Assembly (NCBI GenBank): GCA_963922205.1
Contig: CAWUHX010000388.1
Location: 160,099-224,098, forward strand
Source: Romanomermis culicivorax
Taxonomy: Eukaryota; Nematoda; Enoplea; Mermithida; Mermithidae
Direction of reading: 5' to 3'
DNA length: 64,000 bases
The notes below the pieces were generated by a model. The model saw nothing but the letters and a program-made list of their open reading frames with translations. It searched no databases and was not told the DNA's origin. The translations under genes were made by a program, and so were the position numbers. Shown piece after piece: positions 37,075 through 48,183 of the stretch. Position 1 is the stretch's first letter; each line of letters opens with the position of its first letter.

Positions 37075-38381
37075 CAAAAGTGCAATAAAAATACTTTACG
37101 TATTCACATATAAAGATACAGATCCGTACACAAAATTTAAATAAACCACTCCACGGATCCAGATTTGTAAAAAAATTTTCTGCCTAAACATATAAGGCTG
37201 GGTAAACATATATGGCTGGGAAAACATATATGGCTGGGTAAACACGCTTATTTGCAATAAAAGAGGTTAATGTTTGCTCAACTAACATTATACACGGATC
37301 CAGATCCATACACATAATTGCAATAAAAAAAATCCTAATACACATGCATTTATTCTATATCATCCCGTCGACGTGATGTTTCAATGCTTTTCTCTTCTTT
37401 ATATACACCTGCAAAAGAGACTTCATTATGTAATTGAACCAACCGACTAAAGATCTGGTACAGATCCGATTTTGATCCAATAACAAAAAAAGAAAGCATT
37501 ATCAATGGCTTAACTACTGTTCTATCAGATGTTCAATATCTTCTAGATGTTATTCGGGATCATGTCACGGTTGTTGTTCAATCATTTTACAAAATATTCC
37601 TTTTCAAAATTATTTTTCAAACTTTCCAAATAAACATGCTATATTTTTTTCTAACCCGTACAAATAATGTTTCAATGAATTGCAGGAGATACATATAGCA
37701 AAAATGAATTATGTTGCCAAACAGTAGGACACCAGGTTTATTAATCTGTAGTTAGACCACTTCTCAACGACAGAAGATGTTGGACTACTGTTTTTGAATT
37801 TTTTCTCAATAAAACTATGAAAAATTTACTTACTCATCACGAAGGATAAATTCGAAAAAACTATGGGACAATTTTTCATATAGAGTTATTTGCAATAAAT
37901 CCGTTATACACGGATCTGTTCTATCAGATGTTCAACATCTTCTAGATGTTATTCAGGATCATGTCACGGTTGTTGTTCAATCGTTTTACAATTTTCTTTT
38001 CTGAAAAATTTTACACTAGGTGAAAATTTGAAAAAAAAATTTGATCCGGATAAAAAAATATTGATCTGGATCAAATTCTGATTATGTGACGTGAAAATAC
38101 TCATCACGAAGAAAAAATTCGAAAAATTTTGATCTAGATCAAAAATTTTGATCCCGATCAAAAAATCATGATCTGGATCAAATATTCGGGTTCCAGATCA
38201 AAAATTAATACATAGAAACCCGATCCGTGGGGGGTGATCCGTGAAGAAAATCAGGGTTTTAGACGAATTTTCCACGGACCCGGATCACTGGACTGATCCG
38301 CCATGATCCGTGGTGATCCGGGTTTTAGACACCCGATCCGGATCCAGATCCGTGGACCTGATCCGGGTTTTAGTACTACCC
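37075..38381. repeat. Right long terminal inverted repeat of the giant MULE
   Basis: Reverse complement of the left terminus: the terminal module ends TCCGGGTTTTAGTACTACCC, with inner modules at about 38250 and 38317. 37075-37450 matches 16620-17105 inverted. Confidence 0.8.
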
Positions 38382-38392
38382 CGAAAACGATG

Positions 38393-39847
38393 TGTCACAT
38401 TTTACGCCAAGTCACGTGTATGACAGGTTTATCTTGGGAGAGCTGGGGAGGTTTGGGTATCTCATCAGGTAATACCGTGTTTTAGACGTCACATTGATGG
38501 TGAACCATATCAGATTGATCCTATTACAGTGAGTAATAGGCTGTGACTCCTGATGGATACTGGCATTTTCCCCAGGCTTCCCAAGTTGGCGTTGGGGCCT
38601 AACCTGGCAAATGGTGGCTATAGAGAGGTCTATAGTTGGTTCTCTTGTGTTGTCCTTGGGGTCTTGCTGTAGTGTAATGGACAACGCTGCCAGGCTAGGT
38701 GCGACAATCCCCGAGTCCTACTCAGTGAGAGTGGGGACAGGGTCACCCGTAAAATGACCTAAATTATGGGACCCGATTATGAACCAGACAGCCCCTTTAG
38801 CCCGAACCTGAGAGGTGGAGGCCCTACTTATCTGGGGAAACCTTGGGAAACCGACTTAGGAAGGATTTCCCAACAAATAACCCACAAATAACAATAATCC
38901 CCTGAGAAGACTCACCTAGTCCTGTTTCTCAAGCGATTACGACGCAACGGGCGGCAAGTCCCTGGATGCTTTCGGTCTTCTGGCACTGGGAGCGGGGGAT
39001 GCGATCCTCAAACGTCCTAGGCGGCGAGCGGCGGCGAGCGGCGGCGAGCGGGAGGGAGCGGGAGCGAGCGGGAGGCGAAACTCCAACGTTTAATTCACGA
39101 ACCGGGGCAGTCGGACACCTGGCACTGATGGGCAGCGGGGTACTGTAGGCGGTGAGCGGCGGACGCAGTAAGAAATGCAAGGGTATGCAAATTTATTTAA
39201 AATAATAGGCGGCGGACGCAGTCAAGTATATAAAAATATGCAAATTGAGCAGGGCGGCGGACGCGAAGTGACAACCGGACGAAAAGCTTGGTGAACCCAA
39301 GAATGAGCGAAAAACTAGAGAAACATGTCCTTTTAAGGACATGTTTGGCTACAGCTGCAGCTTGGGCGGAGTTTCTCGGCGCTCAAGCTAACTTCTGCAG
39401 CTAGACGCGATGCAGAAGATGCCTATGAGCACATAGACATTTTTCGTTCACATGCGTTTAGCACTGAGGCCGACTGCAGTGCCTATGCTAAGCATATGAA
39501 CGTCTTTAGCTAAAACTTCTTAGCTAGTCGTTTTGCGTAACAAAAACGACGCTAATTTTTGATGATAAGAGGTGCGTGAGCGCACCAAAAATAGCCATGT
39601 GCTCGTGGAGCACGACTGGCGGAAGCTTTTAGCTAAAGGGCCTACTGTAGCCCGCGTTTGTAAAGAAATAAAAATACAACAAAACGAAACATAGAAATGC
39701 ATAAAAAATATAAAAACGAACGCAAAATGCATGGGTAAAAATGAAATAAACAAAAGCATGATCGAGTAATAAACGAAACATGAAAAATAACAAAATGTCG
39801 GCATGATCGGAATCACGTGACGTTGGAGAATTGAGCGGCACGTGACA
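38393..39847. mobile_element. Probable solo LTR (1455 bp) inside the Gypsy-2 LTR
   Basis: Starts TGTCACATTT, ends GCACGTGACA (6-bp inverted TGTCAC/GTGACA) and is flanked by GATG at 38389-38392 and 39848-39851, a 4-bp duplication typical of Gypsy insertion. The uninterrupted LTR has GATG once (8222 area). No coding region. TG...CA ends favour a solo LTR, but without a full-length relative this is inference. Confidence 0.6.
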
Positions 39848-40565
39848 GATGCTTGCAAATAAAATGAAACGATCTCGAAAACCGATAACTGAGAACTACG
39901 AATAATAATATCACGCTTTGCTTCTCTTTAAATACGACGTTTTTGGCCACTCCCTGGGCGTTGCGGGAGGTCTTGCTTCTGTCCATCTTCTTTCGCCAAT
40001 CACTGCTTCCTGCTTTACTATTCTTGCTAATTTAGTCACGCGCTTCAATGCTTTTCTAGTGCAGCATGCTTTTCGTGTCTTGCTTGCTTCCTACAGTGGG
40101 CTTAGCCACACCTCTGTGCTTCTGTGCATGCTTTCTGTATCTGTTTCTCTGTGTACACATGTTTTGTGGGACCGTTGCTACTGTTGCACTTGAGACTACT
40201 GTCTGGCGGGGCTTTTACTTTTTACCAGGTGTTGTTTACGATTTTTATGGGGGATAGCTGTGAAAAAGATAGCTGTGAAAAAAATTTTATGGGGGGTAGC
40301 CGTGAAATGTGTAGTTTAGTGTAGGTTCTAGTGGACCAGCTGCCGTTATGCAAATTAATTGGGGCGTCTTAATTGGGTCAATAGCGGCTACCGGGGTGTG
40401 AACGGATCAAAATAAAGTACTTCACATGATTTTAGAGGAATGTTTGGGTGTGAATCCCAGACACCCTTGAGACGATAAATTATGAAAATGAAATAATGTT
40501 TAATAAATGACTTTCACATACAGTATGCTATATATTTACAGTACTGCGTTAGCAGGTACGTTACA
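39848..40565 (-). repeat. Gypsy-2 5' LTR, outer segment
   Basis: Matches 8222-8913 closely and ends GGTACGTTACA at 40565. A small local duplication (GATAGCTGTGAAAAA) near 40252-40285 is absent from the other LTR. Confidence 0.9.
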
Positions 40566-41179
40566 CCATTAGTTAAGTCGAAGCATTATAGGAGAATAAT
40601 AAAACTCACGATTTTTTGTTAATTTTAGGGTAGATATTGTTTTTAACCCATAAATTGAGTCAAGTTCGGTATTTCAAATCATAGGTGGCGCGACAGCGTC
40701 AACCTATAATATACTTGGCCCTCAAATTTCATGTCCCCCCCCTCTAGAGCCAAAACGGTAAGAGCTAGAACCTTCGGGTTTTTTGCATAATATCGGGCAT
40801 AGGGGCAAACTATGGGGTGCCTTTTGTCATTTCGCCTCTATCTGCAAGTGGTGCTCGGTGGGGCCCCAAAAACAGGTAAAAAACGCACCTTTTTAGGCCC
40901 CCCCAGTTCCACCATGCCCAGCAATCGGTGTGCCATATCCAACCTCCATACTTCGGCCTAAGCATCTTGGGGGTGTAATCTCAAATGCGAATTTTTTTTT
41001 CTTTGAAATATGGCCTCAATTCAATTATATGGTTGTCCAAAGTCCCGGAAAAAGCAAAATTCCCCAATTTTGTTATATAATACTTATGGGTTCAAAAAAA
41101 TTAGTTTTTGCAGCATAATGCACTACTAATTTTTTAGCCGTTTCAAATAAACCTGTAGCCTTATTGGGATTTTTGGGCT
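40566..41179. other. Unassigned flank right of Gypsy-2
   Basis: No gene or matched repeat seen. It is not the missing gag of Gypsy-1, so Gypsy-2 did not simply insert into Gypsy-1. Confidence 0.4.
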
Positions 41180-42050
41180 GCAAGGGTTTTCGACCATTGG
41201 GAATTTGATGGACGCGGTCACTTTACACAAAAAATTATCCCGGGTGTAAACAAGCGTATTTCCGTGATTTTTCAGTGGAGGGAGTTTTCGACTGCGGGGA
41301 ATTCAATAGACGTCCTCACTTTACACAAATAAATTATCCACGGTGTAGACAAGCGTACTGCCGTAATTTTCTTGTGGAGGGGATTTTCGACAACGAGGAA
41401 TTCAATGAATGTGATTACTTTACACCAAAAACTATCCCGTGTGTAAACAAACGTATTTTCGTGATTTATTGATGGAAGGGGTTTTCGACCACGAGGAATT
41501 TAATGAATGCGATCACTTTACACAAAAACTTATCCCGGTTGTAAACAAACGTATTTTCGTGATTTTCTGGTGGACGGGGTTTTCGATCATGGAGAATTTG
41601 ATGAATGTGATCATCTTATTAAAAAAAACTATCGCGGGTGTAAACAAGCGTATTTTCGTGATTCTTATGGAAGGGGTTTTCGACTACGGGGAATTCAATG
41701 GATGTGTCACTTTACACAAAAAAATTATTCCGGATTTAACCAAGCCTGTTTTCGTGAGTTTTTTGTGGGAGGGGTTTTCGACCACTGGGAATTTAATGAA
41801 AGTGATCACTTTACACATCAATTCATATTGAGTGTAAACAAATGTATTTCTGCGATTTTTGAGGGAAAATGTTTCTGACCATGGGGAATTCAATGGACGG
41901 AGTCAGTTTACACGAAAAAAGTCATTTGTGTAAACAAAGGTATTTCTGCGATTTTTTGGGTTGAAGGATTCTAAACCATGAGGAATTCAATAGATATGGT
42001 CGCCTTTCAGTATCTTTACACCGTTTTTTAAGTACTATGCGGTTTACACA
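41180..42050 (+). repeat. Tandem satellite, about nine units of 97-98 bp
   Basis: GGTTTTCGACCA...GGGGAATTTAATG recurs at about 41188, 41285, 41383, 41479, 41577, 41675, 41775, 41872 and 41970. Each unit also has ACTTTACACAAAAA and GTAAACAAGCGTATTT. The apparent ORFs here are artefacts of the repeat, whose period is not a multiple of three. Confidence 0.85.
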
Positions 42051-42192
42051 TCCTTTACTTTTGCCGGAAGTGAGAATTCGTTGCTTGAAGTTTTTTTTAA
42101 TTTTTTTTTGAAGTGCAGATGACCAAATTTAAGACTTCAATGTGCTTCTATGAAAGTTTTTGTGCATGGTTGAGGCCCACTAAAAAGAGGTG

Positions 42193-43279
42193 AACTAGTT
42201 TATTAGAAAATGCTCCGATCGGGCAGAAAAAAGGAGAATATACTTGCTTCGACAGTTGCCATGGTAGAAAAAGAAGTGGACTAGATTTTTGAGAACTTGG
42301 GTCAAAGTTGGAAAAAATTCACTTCCTTTATATTGGATTTTCATTCTTTCTCAAAAAAATTGTCTATGTCTGTGAAAAAGTATATTCTGCAGCTGAGTGC
42401 ATCAACACACTTTCCAACCAAGCATGTGCATCTCTGAAATTTTTAGGAGAGTACAGGCGTGGACCTTGGTGTTTTAGCATTTTGTGAGACAAAAAATTCA
42501 AAAAAAATTGATCAAAAAATTTTTTGCATAACAAATTTTCCAGTTTCAAAACCCTTGTGGAAATTTGTACCCTCGTGTCTCCTCTCACATATGTTTGCTT
42601 CCAATGGTGTTAAACATTTCACTGAATTTGGTGTCAACAAAAAGAATCAAGTGACATTTTCGCATAATTTTCTTGTCTCTAAAGCAAATAAATAAGAAAA
42701 TTTCTGTGATTCCCAAACTCGAACTTAAACCTCAGTTTTAGTTAATCCTGAAGTGAGTATGATTTGTGCATTGAAAGAAAATAATTTGGACATTGTGAAT
42801 AGCTTAAACTCAGGATCATCAATTTAATCCCGATGTTGAGATTATCCTCATGTTGGGTTAGTGAAATGAACCTCAGGTTCCTTTATCGTTCTGAAAATGA
42901 CTGTAATATGCCTCCCTCACTATTTTTCAGCTAGTGTGAAAGGTAGGAGTTTTGAAATGGTCGGAAGTTAGAATGCTGTCGGTTTACCATTTCTTTACAC
43001 TTGAAGTCAGGTGCATATAATTTTCATACAGAAAAATTTTACTGTAGTTGATGCCAGTTGAAGGACAAAATGCACGATGCTGCAGAATATACTTTTTCAC
43101 AGACATAGACAATTTTTTTGAGAAAGAATGAAAATCCAATATAAAGGAAGTGAATTTTTTCCAACTTTGACCCAAGTTCTCAAAAATCTAGTCCACTTCT
43201 TTTTCTACCATGGCAACTGTCGAAGCAAGTATATTCTCCTTTTTTCTGCCCGATCGGGGCATTTTCTAATAAACTAGTT
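42193..43279. mobile_element. Fold-back element with about 205-bp inverted repeats
   Basis: 42193-42395 is the reverse complement of about 43075-43279. Both ends carry AACTAGTTTATTAGAAAATG. No coding capacity inside. The palindromic AACTAGTT at both ends hides the exact target duplication. Confidence 0.8.
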
Positions 43280-43843
43280 GAGAAATAGTTCATGAAAATG
43301 CAGAATTGAATTCTCTACACGCTAGTATATAATTATTTGTGGCTACTCGTATGCCTGCAGGATTGACTCTAATCATTATGCAACACCCAGTATTTCAGCT
43401 TAACCGTCGTGTCAAATTAACATTGGATCAACAGCGCACATAATATAGGGAGAAACCAGACACATTGGTCGTATCCACCCTGATTTATTTGTGAAAAATT
43501 CATTCTTGTATCAAAGATTTAAAACAGTATAAATGAAAAAACGTATGGACTCAACCGACACCTAGAATAAACATGATAAAAAAGCGCATTCGGGCAAAAA
43601 TATCAATGTTACAGAACAAGTACAACACCATTAAAAGATCTCCAAAAAATCGATCAGAATATAGATTAAAAATTTGTATAACTAGCGAAAGAACTAGCGA
43701 CGGCTCAATCTTAGTCGATGCAAAAATATGCTTCTAAATCAGGTTTAAGTCATTTCGGAAGAGTGATAAAAATCGATTTTACATAGAAAACCAAAAAATT
43801 TAGCAATCATTTTGATAAGAAAGTTCAGAATTGGAACGTAAAA

Positions 43844-46240
43844 TTACGGTTCAATTAATGTCATTTCTGATTGTTTAAAATTATCTTTGAGGTAGCTAAC
43901 GAGCGTTTTCACCGGCTGAGTAAACTGTGGGTACGTATTGAAAATTTTCGTCTTCCTCGTACCCCTTCCGTCGTTGAAACCTATAAAAAATAATTTAATA
44001 ATTCGATTAAAAAATAATTGTTATTCCATTCCAAATAGCTGTCAATTTTTCAGAAACCAGAAATATAATCTCTTAATTTTTAATTAGCCATTCCTTCGAA
44101 AAGCTTTCGAGTACCCACGTTTCCGACTGTTTTGAAGCAGCTAACTGCATATGATTTTTAAAATTCTCCCTAGCTGTAGGGAATTCTTTCTCTCACATTC
44201 CTGAACAGATATTACCCCTACACAATCATCAGATCTCAAGATATTTTCCGAAAATTAAGACGTGAAACTGGTGTCCCAAAAATTTTTTGAGAATGGCGAT
44301 TAACAGGGTTTTCTTTTTCAACACAGTGATAATAAAGTTGGATCCGTGCTACTGAAAATTTTAATCGTGCTAAGAAAAAGTAATATAAATTAAGGAAAGC
44401 TAGCGACTGTGCTAATGGGACGCGGGCTAAAAAAAGAACACAGGCGATTAATATATTGCGCAAGAGTTGTGTTTTCACCACGCCATTTCTTCATATCACT
44501 CATACAGCTGCATATTTAATATTGCTACTCTAACGCCAAATCCTCAGATCATGCTCACACCTAATTTACAAACTCAAAGTTTTTGAACAGTCATATTTTC
44601 ATTGGGAATAAACGTAACATAACCAACATATTTCGAATCCTCGTGAAAAAGCTGCCTCTGTAAATGCCATGTAAAGTAGCCTTAGAATGCGATTACAAGA
44701 ACCCCCACATGAAAAATTTTCGAGCGTACGGCTGAAATGGCCGCAAAAAGGCACGGTCTTTTGATATAATAAGCCATGGATCAGCTCTACTTCTCATTAA
44801 AAATTAAAAAAAAACTATTTTTATTCGAAAAAATTAATACAATCTTACTTATAGATTTTAGAAGTAAGTATTGTGAAACTGCGTGGACCAATATCCTTTC
44901 AAAACCCGATTCCGAGCAATGTACGAAAATGCCTTTGGGAGTTTCTTTGAAAAAATTCCCAAGTAAATTTTCGATATCGTTCAATTTATCCTGAAAATAT
45001 TGACATTTTTCATAAGAAGCATCCGAAATTATTATTTATGATCACCCAAATTGTAGGTTTATGAATAAGAATAAATCGATAGCTTTTATCAATTTTTCGG
45101 AAACGTTTTTCGGTCGAATTGGACGATGAAATATCTACAGACAAGAAACTATCACTAAAAGAATATACGAAGTTTATACTACCAATAAATAACACGAATA
45201 CCGAGAATTAAACAAAGCGAACATTAGAAACTCAAACCAGTCTAAATGATCAATAATTTTTGAAAGATTGAAAATCAGCCTGTATCACAGAGCCAAATCG
45301 CGATTGATCACCGTCATTGAAAAAGCATAATATCGGAAAGCGAGAAGTACTCAACATGAGCCGGAGTGGTAACTTTTTTACAGAAGGATTGACAAACTCA
45401 ATACCGGAAGAGTTACCTCTGGTTTGTTTCCAACAAGTAGCCGCATCATCGATATCTGAATTTTTTTTAATGCGACAGTTGCGCAATATTTTTGATTGCT
45501 CTTCTTCGCTTTTGTGCACAAAATCGTTCCAAACCTGAATAAAAAAATGTACTATGTAGCTTGAAAAACAAGAAGACGAAAGATTGAAATAATACTTTCA
45601 TTTTGTCTTTTTCAAAGAATAACTGCGAGAAAGCAGTCGTCGTATCTGGTAACATATCGCTCAGATCTTCACATATGTCTCCGGGATCGAAATTCAAAGC
45701 AGAGCCAACGTCTTAAGAAGTTTTAAAGGTGAACTAAGATGTCGTTTAGCAAAAAGAGGGTCTCAAATTCAGTCGACAAAACCGCTATTATTTAAGAACA
45801 ATTTACGGTTTCAGATCAGGAAACGTTTTCAGAATGAAAATTATAATTAATGTCGGAATTTCGCAAGTTAAATTGACACAGTATCAAAAATTAATTAAAC
45901 TTTAACAGATTCTCGACAATTAATTAGACTATACGAGTAATTTGCGATTCTGAAAACTCAAGAACATGAAAAAACTACTATTTTCGAAACGACGCATGCG
46001 TCTAACTCCCCAATGGCGTTTATTAGCTGTGATTTGTGCTAATTTACTGACGCACGGCATCTTGGGCACGCTGAATTTCGGTCGGCGACGATTAGGTTTA
46101 CCGTAGATATTCGAAAGTCGTTTTCCGCTTTCTTCATCATGCTGCGCGTCGTCGTCCGTTTCGTGATAATCTTCAACATCAGTTGACAACGGACTTTCGA
46201 TTAGATAACTAAAAATGGTAGTTTCACTGGCTGTCGAAAG
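43844..46240 (-). CDS. R3HDM4: R3H domain-containing protein 4-like host gene
   Basis: Six exons with matching phases: 46240 (or 46230)-45979, 45711-45596, 45534-45417, 45134-45046, 44990-44849, 43980-43844 (stop TAA). The predicted protein has the hallmarks of metazoan R3HDM4: a basic NKRHWGVRRMRRFEN segment, the conserved VWNDFVHKSEEEQ block, and the R3H-like helix FERILVHAVSQYLLL, ending YPQFTQPVKTLVSYL. R3H domains bind single-stranded nucleic acid; the role of R3HDM4 itself is poorly known. No stop or shift across the exons, so it looks functional. The N-terminal exon is not placed: the first exon here opens at an acceptor. It is the only ordinary gene found in the window. Confidence 0.8.
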
Positions 46241-46374
46241 CTGTTTAAAAGGCAATAAAATTTTAACCGTCAAAACATTATCAGCGAACGATCAGGATTT
46301 GAGGAGCTGTATCAAGTCAAAGGATAAAGCTTTGACCCTACAATAATTAGTCATCAATTGTCATTTATCACGCT

Positions 46375-46572
46375 TCAAAAGTGACAATGAAGTTTTCGTA
46401 AATCTTTCAGTATCTCATGGATAGAGCGTCTTGTTTCAGTCAGAACGTAGTTTTTCTCTGAGATTTGATCTTCTGCTGGGAATGGGACACTAATTTCTTT
46501 GTAATCACTGGCATAATGCTCGGATGAAAAAATCAAATCCGCCCATAATCGTGATAATAATTTATAATTCAT
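46375..46572 (-). CDS. Unrecognised 65-residue ORF upstream of the R3HDM4-like gene
   Basis: MNYKLLSRLWADLIFSSEHY...IHEILKDLRKL reads like coding sequence with helical content. An acceptor-like tccatag precedes the ATG. It could be an exon of a neighbouring gene or a 5' exon of the R3HDM4-like gene, although I see no similarity to that protein's N-terminus. Confidence 0.3.
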   Translation of the reverse strand: MNYKLLSRLWADLIFSSEHYASDYKEISVPFPAEDQISEKNYVLTETRRSIHEILKDLRKLHCHF

Positions 46573-46934
46573 CTATGGATTCATGAGTCATTCATTGTTT
46601 TGGCTTTGATCACTAAAAAGAGTGAAATTTTAGATTAATCTTTTTTTTTGTCTAAAATTCCCAAAAAACTAAACATGTGTTATATATTTTTTTAAATAAG
46701 CTGAAATATTTTTTCTTTTTTATGTAATTTTATAGGAAAAAAATAAAATTGGAGACAACAAATAATGGATATGGGTGTAGGAGGCACTCGAAAATTCGAT
46801 GCAAATTGCCTGTATTTAAGATGAAATAGAGGTAAAAATTATATTTATAACTTTCAAATCAATTAGGTTCAACATTTGTTATTACGTTTTCATCACTCTT
46901 ACTAATGTTTGCGGCTAGAGTGAGAAGGTTTTCC

Positions 46935-47160
46935 ACATAACTGTAAGAGGTCCGACCAGTTGGGGGGGGGGTAAATCCGAAATTTGGGGTTAGGGGGTCG
47001 AAAAAAGTCGAAATTTTTCCCAAAAAAGGCCAAAAAACATACACTTTTTTGCCAATTTTTTTAATTTTTTCCAAACTGGGGGGGGGCTGGGTGTATGGTT
47101 GGCCAAGTTGGGGGAGGGAGGTCCCCCAACCCCCCCCCCCAAGTACAAGTGGGGTTCTTC
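46935..47160. repeat. G/C-run MITE, family A copy 1
   Basis: Begins ATAACTGTAAGAGGTCCGAC, contains a G-run, then GTCGAAATTTTTCCCAAAAA, and ends CCCCAAGTACAAGTGGGG. It shares this layout with 52745-54590. Confidence 0.65.
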
Positions 47161-47220
47161 AAGTGCATCATATTGGAGATTTTTTTCATTGAAAAAATTG
47201 CCTGTTTTTTGAAACTTCCA

Positions 47221-47574
47221 CTGTTTTCAAACTATAAATGTGTTTCAACTGGTAAAACAGTTGCAGCATTGTTTTACATTTGGAATTTGATTACAAGGGT
47301 AGGAATAGCACGGTGTCATTTAATTATAAACGAGATGCCCCCTACTATTCGACAGAATATGTACATGTGTCTTGACATTCAAGATGAAAATCTCAGAGTT
47401 AAGCAAATTCACAGATGTTTTACGTATATACGCAGAAAATTTCCGTTCCACAAATTACAGGGAAACGCCGTTTTTTCGCACGGACCTTTTAATCATTTGG
47501 TGAAAGATGTCGAATTTTCTTTGCCATGCTTTACGTCAGGTCGTTTTTCGTATAAAAAATGTCCAGACACCTAA
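47221..47574 (+). CDS. Unrecognised open frame between repeats
   Basis: About 118 residues ending GRFSYKKCPDT, open from a repeat at its left. Composition is compatible with coding but no domain is recognised; it may be an exon or chance. Confidence 0.2.
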   Translation: MFSNYKCVSTGKTVAALFYIWNLITRVGIARCHLIINEMPPTIRQNMYMCLDIQDENLRVKQIHRCFTYIRRKFPFHKLQGNAVFSHGPFNHLVKDVEFSLPCFTSGRFSYKKCPDT

Positions 47575-47609
47575 TTGATTCCGTTTTAGCTTGCTTAAAA
47601 ATCATCATA

Positions 47610-48181
47610 CAGTCGAACACGGTTAATGAACACCCCAAGCGGACTGAAATAAAAGTGTTCACTATCCGTAAGTGTTCATTATCAGAACTCTGTCAAATTC
47701 AACATAAATTTTACTTCAACATGAATCACTTATCATCATTTAAAAAAAAGCTTTGTTACAAGCGAAACAACATTCTTTTTGACAGGCGGCATGACACACT
47801 TGACACAAGAAAAAAAAGCAATGTACAATAGCACCAAGACAACAAGACAAGACGTTGTGTTGCATTAAGATGTTTCTAGAAGTTTCTGGAAGTTTCTGTA
47901 ATCGATAAAGTGTACATACTATCTGTACACATCGTGTTTACTAAGCGTAGATTAAAGCGTGTTCAATATCCGTCAACACGTGTTCATTAAACGTAGAATT
48001 TAACCTGTATCAAGATATGCAGAGATTCTACCAGGCGTGTTCATTATCCGTTAACTGTGTGCTCATTAACCGTATAATCAACATACAAGAAACTATAGGA
48101 ATTGAGTTGGGACTGTGCTACAGCGTGTTTATTAAGCGTAAATGCTCAATATCCAGAGTGTTCATTAACCGTGTTCGACTG
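47610..48181. mobile_element. pogo/Tigger-like MITE (572 bp)
   Basis: Terminal inverted repeats CAGTCGAACACGGTTAATGA, flanked by TA on both sides (47608-47609, 48182-48183). The inside carries many degenerate copies of GTGTTCATTA(A/T)CCGT (47661, 47676, 47966, 48040, 48060, 48126, 48157), so the terminus motif has been multiplied internally. Confidence 0.85.
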
Positions 48182-48183
48182 TA

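Larger units (their letters stand above)
15790..38381. mobile_element. Giant Mutator-like DNA transposon (22.6 kb) with transposase, UPF1-like helicase and Arg-rich protein
   Basis: Terminal inverted repeat starts GGGTAGTACTAAAACCCGGA on both ends. It is flanked by CAAAAACGA (15781-15789) and CGAAAACGA (38382-38390), a 9-bp target duplication with one difference; the uninterrupted LTR copy has CGAAAACGA once. Nine bp is typical of Mutator elements. The termini plus subterminal sequence form imperfect inverted repeats of about 1.3 kb. Inside are two long divergent spliced genes and one small gene. In-frame stops in both large genes show this copy is inactive. I know of no described MULE with this gene set, but that needs a database search. 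Confidence 0.85.
8007..40565 (-). mobile_element. Gypsy-2 LTR retrotransposon with envelope, interrupted by later insertions
   Basis: Outer boundaries are LTRs that begin TGTAAC and end GTTACA: the 3' LTR at 8007-8913 and the 5' LTR at 15572-15789 continuing at 39848-40565. Internal region 8914-15571. Order on the minus strand is gag, envelope, membrane-anchor ORF, protease, RT/RNase H remnant, integrase. Without the insertions it would be about 8.5 kb. Flanking 4-mers are CTAT (left) and CCAT (right), a possible target duplication with one mismatch. Frameshifts in gag and pol and a large RT deletion make this copy non-autonomous. Confidence 0.9.

Noticed and set aside
15790-38381. Giant element as a Maverick/Polinton, Helitron or Academ transposon
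   Set aside because: No protein-primed DNA polymerase, retroviral-like integrase, packaging ATPase, Rep/HUH domain or XPG nuclease is visible. The helicase is UPF1-like SF1 with GPPGTGKT and not a Pif1 type fused to Rep, and the transposase has MULE signatures.
15787-38384. 3-bp target duplication CGA for the giant element
   Set aside because: CGA is only the last part of a longer match; CAAAAACGA/CGAAAACGA gives 8 of 9 bases and the empty LTR site supports 9 bp.
38929-39180. GC-rich ORFs on both strands in the solo LTR
   Set aside because: They derive from a simple GGCGAGCGGC repeat and have no protein-like features.
8007-40565. Gypsy-2 inserted inside Gypsy-1, splitting its gag from pol
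   Set aside because: Sequence right of 40565 shows no gag or exonuclease-like ORF that would continue Gypsy-1.
41180-42050. CRISPR-like array or a repeat-protein gene
   Set aside because: Units are directly adjacent without unique spacers, the period (97-98) is not a multiple of three, and the sequence is eukaryotic.
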